A stretch of 38,595 nucleotides of DNA from Sphingobacterium thalpophilum (GTDB lineage Bacteria > Bacteroidota > Bacteroidia > Chitinophagales > Chitinophagaceae), in assembly GCA_945871875.1 (NCBI GenBank), contig CAMBYC010000011.1, forward strand, positions 1 through 38,595, written 5' to 3'. Below, one piece after another: positions 32,243-38,595 of this stretch. The notes under the pieces are model-generated. The model was given only the letters and a program-made list of their open reading frames with translations. It ran no database searches and was not told the origin of the DNA. Position 1 is the stretch's first letter; the number at the start of each line of letters is the position of its first letter. Position numbers and translations under genes: made by a program.

Positions 32243-33733
32243 TTGAGTATTAAAAAACTCGCCTCGCAAACTTTTTGGTATGGTTTTAGCAATATTTTTG
32301 GACGATTTCTGAACTATTTGCTTACACCTTTGCTCACCAACATCTTCGCTTCTGAGAAATATGGAGATATCTCTATTTTGTTTGCCTCTGCAGCTTTTTT
32401 AAATATTGTTTTTACTTATGGAATGGAAACCTCTTATTTTCGATTCAATAATTTATACCCCGAAAATGAAGTTTACAATACTGGGCTAACATCAATTTTT
32501 ATAACTACTATACTTTTTACGCTTGTATTAATGATTCCCGTGCAATCGCTCGCCGGCTTGATGGAATTGAAAGCACATCCTGAATATATCCAATGGTTAT
32601 TGTGGATTGTTGCCTTAGATACCTTGGCAGCATTGCCCTTTTCAAAACTCAGGCACCAAGGTCGCCCAAGAAAATTTGCAATGATTAAAGTGAGCAATAT
32701 CCTCATAAACATTGGATTTGTATTGTTTTTTCTGGTTTGGTGTAAAGGCCAATACGATAAAAAAATGCATAATATTTGGTCTGAATTGTACAACCCCCAA
32801 ATTGATATTGGCTATGTTTTTATCGCAAATTTAATAGCCAGCGGCGTAACACTTTTATTGCTTTGGAAAGAAATAGCAGCTTTCAGACCAATATGGAACA
32901 GCAAACTGATGAGCGAAATATTAATTTACTCCGCTCCGTTGGTGATTGTTGGTTTTGGCGGAATGATTAATGACACTATTGATAGGTTCATGATTACCAA
33001 TTTATACCCAGGCTCTTCTGTTGAAGCACGCTCGGCAAACGGAATTTATAGTGCCAACAACAAACTCGCTATCTTGATTGTGTTGTTTATTCAAGCATTC
33101 AGAATGGGAGCAGAGCCGTTTTTCTTTCGGCAATCGAAAGAAGACAATCCTGGTAAAACCTACGCCAGGGTGATGAAATTCTTTGTAATAGCTTGTTGCT
33201 TGTGCTTTTTGGGTGTTAGCTTGTTCCTAGATATTTGGAAATATTTTATGGGTATTAAAAGCCATCCAGAATACATGAAAGGGCTTGTAGTTGTTCCTTT
33301 GCTGATGTTGTCAAAGATATTTCTTGGTGTGTATTATAACCTTTCCATTTGGTATAAACTTACCAGTAAAAACTGGATAGGGGCAAGTATTACTTTAGGT
33401 GGAGCAGCTATTACTATTCTGCTAAATTTTTTGTTGATACCAATCTGGGGATTTGTAGGATGTGCAATTGCTAGCCTTACCTGTTATTTGTTCATGATGA
33501 TTGTAAGTTATACCCAAGGACAAAAATATTATCCAATAAATTATCCAATAAAAAAATTAATCGGATATGTAGTTATTTGTTTAATAATGGTTGGATTACA
33601 CCAATTCATCCGCAGTTTCCAAATAAATATTATTGCATTGCATTCAATAGGTTTTGCCGAATTGATTGGTTTTGTACTTATTGTTTATAAAATTGAAGAG
33701 AAAGAATTCAAACAAATTTTATCAAGGGTATAA
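32243..33733 (+). CDS. Wzx-type oligosaccharide flippase (MOP superfamily)
   Basis: A 496-residue polytopic protein with about 12-14 TM helices. The N-terminus (KKLASQTFWYGFSNIFGRFLNYLLTPLLTN) is typical of polysaccharide-exporting flippases of the MOP superfamily. Such proteins flip undecaprenyl-linked oligosaccharides to the periplasmic side. The start is a TTG at 32243. A charged central loop (WCKGQYDKKMHNIWSEL) lies between helices. No other polysaccharide genes are adjacent, so substrate is open. It converges on the MBL gene with only 5 bases between stops. Confidence 0.88.
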   Translation: MSIKKLASQTFWYGFSNIFGRFLNYLLTPLLTNIFASEKYGDISILFASAAFLNIVFTYGMETSYFRFNNLYPENEVYNTGLTSIFITTILFTLVLMIPVQSLAGLMELKAHPEYIQWLLWIVALDTLAALPFSKLRHQGRPRKFAMIKVSNILINIGFVLFFLVWCKGQYDKKMHNIWSELYNPQIDIGYVFIANLIASGVTLLLLWKEIAAFRPIWNSKLMSEILIYSAPLVIVGFGGMINDTIDRFMITNLYPGSSVEARSANGIYSANNKLAILIVLFIQAFRMGAEPFFFRQSKEDNPGKTYARVMKFFVIACCLCFLGVSLFLDIWKYFMGIKSHPEYMKGLVVVPLLMLSKIFLGVYYNLSIWYKLTSKNWIGASITLGGAAITILLNFLLIPIWGFVGCAIASLTCYLFMMIVSYTQGQKYYPINYPIKKLIGYVVICLIMVGLHQFIRSFQINIIALHSIGFAELIGFVLIVYKIEEKEFKQILSRV

Positions 33734-33738
33734 ATGTT

Positions 33739-34380
33739 TTACCCCCTAACAAATGGGTTTGATTTTTTTTCTGCTCCAATGGTGGTACTTTCTCCATGTC
33801 CTGAATATACAATGGTATTATCGGGAAGTTTGTAAAGTTTTTGGCTGATGCTTTTTGAAAGATCATTGCTATTGCAACCTGGCAAATCTGTTCTTCCAAC
33901 ACTGCCTTTGAACAATACATCTCCGCTTACAACAAATCCACTTTCAGCAGAATAAAAACTGATTGAGCCAGGAGAGTGCCCGGGAGTAAATAAAACTTCT
34001 AAAGGTTCGCCAACCAAACCGGTAATTTCACCCTCTTCTAAATAGACAAGTTCTCCGGAATAATTGTCGAATGGTAAATTCCACATCAAACCCGCTACAG
34101 GAGCATAATCCAACACTTGCTTTTCTAGCCTGTGAATATGAGGGATTAATCCCCAAGTTTCAAAAACAAATTTATTTCCAAAAACATGATCTAGATGGCA
34201 ATGGGTATTCAACAACAAAACGGGTGTCAACTCTCGGGATTCTATAAACGATTTCAAAGTGTCTTCATCCTTTGTTCCATAGCAACCTGGGTCAATAATG
34301 ATGGCTTGTTTTTTGTGGTTAAACAATACAAAAGTATTTTCAGAAATTGGACTAAATTGGAAAATGTTAACGTTATACAT
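33739..34380 (-). CDS. Metallo-beta-lactamase fold hydrolase (glyoxalase II-like)
   Basis: A 213-residue MBL hydrolase. The metal motif is THCHLDH (His60, His62, Asp64, His65), with FTPGHSPGS (His), VSGDVLFKGSVGRTD (bridging Asp) and YSGHGEST (His). These are the residues of the YcbL/glyoxalase II-like subgroup. It lacks the C-terminal helical substrate domain of true GloB, so it is the short type and may act on thioesters other than S-lactoylglutathione. The first six residues form the initial strand, so the ATG at 34380 is well placed. It is transcribed divergently from the large propeller/barrel gene. Confidence 0.9.
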   Translation of the reverse strand: MYNVNIFQFSPISENTFVLFNHKKQAIIIDPGCYGTKDEDTLKSFIESRELTPVLLLNTHCHLDHVFGNKFVFETWGLIPHIHRLEKQVLDYAPVAGLMWNLPFDNYSGELVYLEEGEITGLVGEPLEVLFTPGHSPGSISFYSAESGFVVSGDVLFKGSVGRTDLPGCNSNDLSKSISQKLYKLPDNTIVYSGHGESTTIGAEKKSNPFVRG

Positions 34381-34471
34381 TAGCGTGCAATTGTAGGTTA
34401 AAAAAGATTAATTTTATTAAAATTATATTGATTTTCTTATGAATCATACCCCGTTAAGGAAAAATCAAGCT

Positions 34472-37400
34472 ATGCAAAAAATTTTCAGACTTATTCCCAT
34501 TCTTTTTTTGTTTTCAAATAATGTTTTGGCACAAGTTAATGCTGTTGAATTTGGTAAAAATAGAGTTCAATACAAGAAATTTACTTGGAATTATTACCAA
34601 ACTAAGAATTTCAACTCCTATTTTAGCGAAGGTGGTATAGCTTTGGGCAAAATTGTAGCCCAAGTTGCCGAAGAAGAACTTCCTCAATTAGAAGATTTTG
34701 TAGAATATGGACTTCAGCGTAGAGCAAATCTAATCATCTACAACAGTTTTTCAGACCTCAAACAGTCAAATATAGGCTTGGGTATTGAATGGCAAAACAC
34801 TGGCGGTGTTACCAAACTGGTTAACAATAAAGTAGTATTGTACCATACTGGAGATTTGAATAACTTAAGAATACAAGTTAGACAAGGAATTGCAACTGTT
34901 CTTGTTGAAAACTTATTGTTTGGCGATGACCTTGGTGAGTTTGCACAAAACCAAACATTACTAGATATACCAAAATGGTTAACTGATGGTTATATTTCTT
35001 ACGCCGCAGAAAACTGGAGCCCTAAACTCGACGACCAACTAAAATCTGCCATCCTTTCTGGCGAATATAAAAACTTCTATCAATTTGCATTTAAAAAACC
35101 TGAACTAGCCGGACATGCTTTCTGGCGTTTTGTGGCAGACAATTATCGCAAAGACAATATCACCTATTTCCTATATTTAACTAGGGTTTATAAAAGCTTG
35201 AATTCAGCTTCTTTGCGGATTACCAAGAAAAAATTCAATACACTCCTCAAAGAATTTATGGAAAAAGAGGAGGAAAAATACCTTGCCGATCTTAAAGGAC
35301 GAAGAAATCAACTAAAAGGAAATATAGTAGCCATTGAAGATGTAAAAACCAACGAAGATTTTTATCGCTTTCAGGCAAATCCAATGAATAGAAACAACAC
35401 TTATGCAATGGTGCATTATAAAAAAGGAAAATATGAAGTGTTGCTGGAAGAATTACAAGAAAAGCGTAGAATTTTATTGAAATCTGGCATAAGAAACAAT
35501 ATGTCAGAAATCAATCCTAACTTTCCTATCCTTGCTTGGGATTCTAAAGGTTCGGTTTTATTGGTGATGTATAATGAAGCAGGTAAAACAAAGATGTTTC
35601 TGTATGATGCAGTAAAACGCATTAAACTCTTTAAACAAGAAATCCCAGATTTTCAGTTGATTCAAGACGCCAAATTTGTATTAAACAACAATACTTTGGT
35701 GATGAGCGCAGTAAAAAATAGTCAATCGGATATATTTATTTATAAAATTAAAGAACAATCAGTTGAGCAAATTACAAATGATGTTTACAGTGATTTAGAT
35801 CCTTCATTTGTAGCGTTTCCTAATAAGTCAGGCATTTTGTTTGCGTCAAATCGACCAAATGGTGGCACATACAAATCCGATACTATTATTCCTTCAAGAT
35901 ATCATTATAATATTTGTTTGGTTGATAATACTGCAAAAACAGAATTTCGTCAGGTTACAAAACTAACCGATATGAAGTTTAGCGATGCACGTTTTCCCTT
36001 GCAATACAATGTGAACCATTTCACATTTGTAAGTGAAGAAAATGGTATCGGTAATAGATATGCAGGATTTTTTACCACTCAAAGGGCTGGATTAGATACT
36101 TTGATTTTGATTGGTGATGAATTGTTGAGAAATCCTCCACGCAATGAATTGGATTCAACCCTTAAAGCATGGAATAAAGACGAACCAGATTCAGTAGGGT
36201 TTGTATCCATTACAAATGATAGTGCTTACGTTTTCCCTTTAACCAATTATGAAAGTGGATTACAAGAAACCAGAGGTTCAGGCGACAACAATTTGGTAAG
36301 TGAAGTTCGTCAAGAAGGCGACATGAAGTTTTTGTATAAACTTAAAGTAAATGAAACAGCTTTATACAGAAGAAATGTTACCGCAAGACCGACTGAATAT
36401 GTTAAAAAAGTTTATGGTCAAAACAAAGCGGCAAAAGGTGATGCGGTAGCTTACAACAAGAAAGGAAAGTCTATTCCAATTGTTCAACAAGATACTATTT
36501 TGCCAATAAATCTTTTCCAAACAGAATTTCAGGCAGATGCAGCAGATAGTTTACAGGCTGAACTGGACGCAAAGAATGAAATCTTGGTAAAAAAATCTAC
36601 TTTATCTACAGCAAAATTATTTGCATACCACAATAAATTTGCTTCTGAATATATTGTTTCTGGGTTAAATAACCAGGTTTTAGTAAATAGATACCAGCCT
36701 TACACGGGAGGTGCGGGACCAATAAACCTCAATAATTCCAGCAATTTGAACGGAATCTTCAGATTAGGCACTTCAGAATTGATGGAAGATCTCAAATTTA
36801 TAGGAGGTTTCAGAGTGGCATCAAATTTAAAAGATTTTGACTATCTCGTTAAATTTGAAAATTTACGCAAGCGCTTGGATTGGGGATTAACATATTATCG
36901 TTCTACGTTAGACGATTATCCAATTTACAATCCAAATATCGATCCGCAAAAGTCGTTCCTAAAAAATAAGCTGTTTTCAAATTTGTACCAAGTTAATTTC
37001 TCTTATCCACTAGATGAGGTAAGAAGTTTAAGAGCAATTCTTGGATTTAGAAATGATCGGGTTACCATAAAAACTGATGCAAATTATCCACCAGCATTAA
37101 AAATGTCAGATACAATAATGAATTATGCTTTGGCAAGGATAGAGTGGGTGCATGATGATGTACTCAATCCAACTTTAAACATTTGGAATGGCTTGAGGTA
37201 TAAATTGTGGTTTGATGTAAACTCAAAAATCAACAACAAAAATGCAACTGGAAGATATACCCTCAATTTGGGTGGTGATTTGCGCTATTATTATCCAATA
37301 TACCGCAATTTTATTTGGGCTGGAAGAGGGGCATTTGATATGAGCTGGGGTAATCAAAAAATCATTTATTATTTAGGGGGTGTAGATGGTTGGATTTCAC

Positions 37401-37855
37401 CGAAATTCAACAATGCAAACCAACCAGCTCTTGATAATGAATATACATTCCAATCTTTAGCCCTAAACATGCGAGGGTTTCCTCAAAATGTGGCAAATGG
37501 AAACAATGCAGTTGTTATAAACAGTGAATTTAGATTGCCTGTGTTAACTACTTTTTTAAATAGGCCAATAAACAATGCCTTATTGCGCAATTTTCAATTG
37601 ATTCAATTCACCGATCTTGGAACAGCCTGGAACGGTAAATTCAATGGAATTGCAAGACCTACTTCTATTTATGGTACTCCTCCTGTTCAAGTAAATATAA
37701 AAACAGGTGGCATCGGACCATTTGTTGGAGGATACGGTTTTGGTGCAAGAAGTACGGTTTTGGGTTATTTTCTAAGGGTCGATGCTAGTTGGCAAATGAA
37801 TGGACTTTTTAAAGGGAAACCTTATTGGTATTTTGCTCTAGGGTTGGATTTTTAA
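34472..37855 (+). CDS. Giant propeller plus outer-membrane barrel protein
   Basis: A protein of 1127 residues from the ATG at 34472, where a signal peptide begins (MQKIFRLIPILFLFSNNVLAQ); the ATG at 34439 adds eleven polar residues. Three regions are visible. Residues about 30-270 look like a peptidase-MA/M1-like fold: IPKWLTDGYISYAAENW matches the second metal-site helix, but the place of HExxH reads RQGIA (137-141), so it should be inactive. Residues about 300-540 are a TolB/WD40-like propeller (LDPSFVAFPNKSGILFASNR). The last 380 or so are amphipathic strands ending FALGLDF, a BamA/TamA-type barrel terminus. I know of similar conserved Bacteroidota proteins of unknown function. Confidence 0.75.
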   Translation: MQKIFRLIPILFLFSNNVLAQVNAVEFGKNRVQYKKFTWNYYQTKNFNSYFSEGGIALGKIVAQVAEEELPQLEDFVEYGLQRRANLIIYNSFSDLKQSNIGLGIEWQNTGGVTKLVNNKVVLYHTGDLNNLRIQVRQGIATVLVENLLFGDDLGEFAQNQTLLDIPKWLTDGYISYAAENWSPKLDDQLKSAILSGEYKNFYQFAFKKPELAGHAFWRFVADNYRKDNITYFLYLTRVYKSLNSASLRITKKKFNTLLKEFMEKEEEKYLADLKGRRNQLKGNIVAIEDVKTNEDFYRFQANPMNRNNTYAMVHYKKGKYEVLLEELQEKRRILLKSGIRNNMSEINPNFPILAWDSKGSVLLVMYNEAGKTKMFLYDAVKRIKLFKQEIPDFQLIQDAKFVLNNNTLVMSAVKNSQSDIFIYKIKEQSVEQITNDVYSDLDPSFVAFPNKSGILFASNRPNGGTYKSDTIIPSRYHYNICLVDNTAKTEFRQVTKLTDMKFSDARFPLQYNVNHFTFVSEENGIGNRYAGFFTTQRAGLDTLILIGDELLRNPPRNELDSTLKAWNKDEPDSVGFVSITNDSAYVFPLTNYESGLQETRGSGDNNLVSEVRQEGDMKFLYKLKVNETALYRRNVTARPTEYVKKVYGQNKAAKGDAVAYNKKGKSIPIVQQDTILPINLFQTEFQADAADSLQAELDAKNEILVKKSTLSTAKLFAYHNKFASEYIVSGLNNQVLVNRYQPYTGGAGPINLNNSSNLNGIFRLGTSELMEDLKFIGGFRVASNLKDFDYLVKFENLRKRLDWGLTYYRSTLDDYPIYNPNIDPQKSFLKNKLFSNLYQVNFSYPLDEVRSLRAILGFRNDRVTIKTDANYPPALKMSDTIMNYALARIEWVHDDVLNPTLNIWNGLRYKLWFDVNSKINNKNATGRYTLNLGGDLRYYYPIYRNFIWAGRGAFDMSWGNQKIIYYLGGVDGWISPKFNNANQPALDNEYTFQSLALNMRGFPQNVANGNNAVVINSEFRLPVLTTFLNRPINNALLRNFQLIQFTDLGTAWNGKFNGIARPTSIYGTPPVQVNIKTGGIGPFVGGYGFGARSTVLGYFLRVDASWQMNGLFKGKPYWYFALGLDF

Positions 37856-37861
37856 GTGTAA

Positions 37862-37917
37862 TTTTTAGTTTTTAGTTTTTAGTTTTTAGTTTTTAGTTTT
37901 TAGTTGTTAGTTGTTTT
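37862..37917. repeat. TTTTTAG heptamer array
   Basis: Six perfect TTTTTAG units (37862-37903), then TTGTTAG and a decayed TTGTTTT, lie 6 bases after the propeller/barrel stop. They sit opposite the inverted-type heptamers at 37956-37990. Unit length seven is perfectly kept. Confidence 0.92.
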
Positions 37918-37955
37918 TTTGGAGAGTTAAGTTATTACAAGTTCTACCATTTTAG

Positions 37956-37990
37956 ACTAACCACTAACCACTAACTACTAACCACTAACT
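37956..37990. repeat. ACTAACC heptamer array overlapping hisS
   Basis: Five units: ACTAACC, ACTAACC, ACTAACT, ACTAACC, ACTAACT. The last three lie inside the hisS reading frame (stop at 37971-37973) and encode its final residues Leu-Val-Val-Ser-Ser. The complement GGTTAGT resembles the TTAG-containing units on the other side of the gap. Confidence 0.92.
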
Positions 37991-38594
37991 TCATAATTTC
38001 CTCAAAACCAAGCTCCCTCTGCATACCAGAACTTAAATTCTTAATCTTCACAACCCCTCTCTCTAATTCCTCAGAGCCTAAAATTATTATATAGGGGATG
38101 TTTTTCTTCTCGGCATATTTAAACTGCTTATCAAACTTCGCTTTTTCATGATACAGTTCTGCTGCAACTCCATTAGATCTTAAGGTTTGCATCAAATCAA
38201 ATGCTTTCCTGCTTTCCGCTTCTCCAAGGTTGAAAAACAATGCCATTGGTCCTTTTGCAATATCTTCCGGAATTAATTGTAAAGTTTCTAATACATCGTA
38301 AATTCTGTCTACCCCAAATGAAATCCCAACACCCGGAATGTTATTCACCCCAAACAACCCTGTCAAATCATCATACCTTCCACCACCACCAATACTTCCC
38401 ATTTCTACACCTATCGCTTTTACTTCAAATATGGTTCCGGTATAATAATTTAACCCTCTTGCTAAAGTGAAATCTGGAACCAAATTTGAATTGTTATTGT
38501 AATTTAAAATAAACGACAATTCTTCAATACCTTTTTTGCCTTCCTCAGTATTTCCCAACAATGCTTCTACTTTTGAAATCTTCTCAAACGCAGT
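37971..38594 (-). CDS. hisS: Histidyl-tRNA synthetase, C-terminal part (5' end outside window)
   Basis: The last 207 residues of HisRS; the frame is open to the right edge, so the start is outside. The class II motif LARGLNYYTGTIFEV (the HisA/HisB region that binds histidine) and motif 3 GGGRYDDLTGLFG...GVGISFGVDR are present, followed by the anticodon-binding alpha/beta domain (about the last 95 residues, ending KNLSSGMQRELGFEEIMKLV). The final five residues and stop are encoded by a heptamer repeat array, so the C-terminal tail has probably been altered by repeat insertion. It converges on the propeller/barrel gene. Confidence 0.96.
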   Translation of the reverse strand, partial: TAFEKISKVEALLGNTEEGKKGIEELSFILNYNNNSNLVPDFTLARGLNYYTGTIFEVKAIGVEMGSIGGGGRYDDLTGLFGVNNIPGVGISFGVDRIYDVLETLQLIPEDIAKGPMALFFNLGEAESRKAFDLMQTLRSNGVAAELYHEKAKFDKQFKYAEKKNIPYIIILGSEELERGVVKIKNLSSGMQRELGFEEIMKLVVSS

Positions 38595-38595
38595 A

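Noticed and set aside
37862-37990. Possible CRISPR-like array
   Set aside because: Units are 7 bp and unspaced, with no spacers and no cas genes in the window.
38240-38470. Open frame antisense to hisS
   Set aside because: It lies wholly within the conserved hisS catalytic region in antisense and has no independent support.
1-38595. tRNA or rRNA genes
   Set aside because: No GC-rich cloverleaf with a GGTTCGAAT-type T-loop and no rRNA signature was seen on either strand by eye; a covariance-model scan would be needed to exclude a divergent small RNA.

Overview
This is an AT-rich chromosomal window from a member of the Bacteroidota, most likely Chitinophagales/Chitinophagaceae-like. The evidence for that lineage is a bat aerotolerance operon, the long three-domain form of IspG, abundant lipoproteins with Cys-Lys-Lys after the lipobox, outer-membrane barrels ending in aromatic residues, promoter elements of the Bacteroidota TAnnTTTG type, and almost no Shine-Dalgarno sequences. 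Both ends cut genes: batB at the left edge and hisS at the right edge. I saw no rRNA, tRNA, CRISPR array, prophage or transposase gene.

Layout. 1-1106: end of the bat operon (batB, batC), closed by a terminator that overlaps the batC stop. 1168-5670: ispG, nadB and an LpxL-like acyltransferase. 5682-6935: ridA and tsaB, separated by a large palindromic repeat. 7051-9421: ArsR-type regulator, a CstB-like persulfide dioxygenase/rhodanese fusion and a small membrane protein. 9659-12132: vanadium-haloperoxidase-like lipoprotein and an outer-membrane protein. 12213-13697: GT-C type glycosyltransferase. 14099-17227: large secreted BNR/sortilin-like propeller protein. 17539-20826: a divergent three-gene phosphorelay (hybrid histidine kinase, Hpt protein, LytTR response regulator). 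20992-22350: lipoprotein that joins a cytochrome-c-like segment to a PHM-type copper monooxygenase fold. 22825-27111: comM, MutS-like ATPase and dihydroorotase. 27150-28814: RemB/Wzi-like outer-membrane protein. 29150-29949: dtd and a MazG-like gene. 29983-33733: arfB, an MbnP/MbnH pair and a flippase. 33739-38595: MBL hydrolase, a giant propeller/barrel protein and the end of hisS.

The most interesting points are: (i) the MbnP/MbnH-type copper pair and the cytochrome-c/PHM-like monooxygenase about 8 kb apart, with no methanobactin genes in view; (ii) a four-copy family of about 131-134 bp palindromic elements with 21-bp terminal inverted repeats and two internal hairpins, one copy nested inside a second inverted repeat; (iii) three heptanucleotide tandem-repeat arrays at gene ends, one of which encodes the last five residues of HisS; (iv) TAnnTTT(G/A)-N4-ATG promoter/start arrangements that imply leaderless mRNAs; (v) the self-contained phosphorelay.
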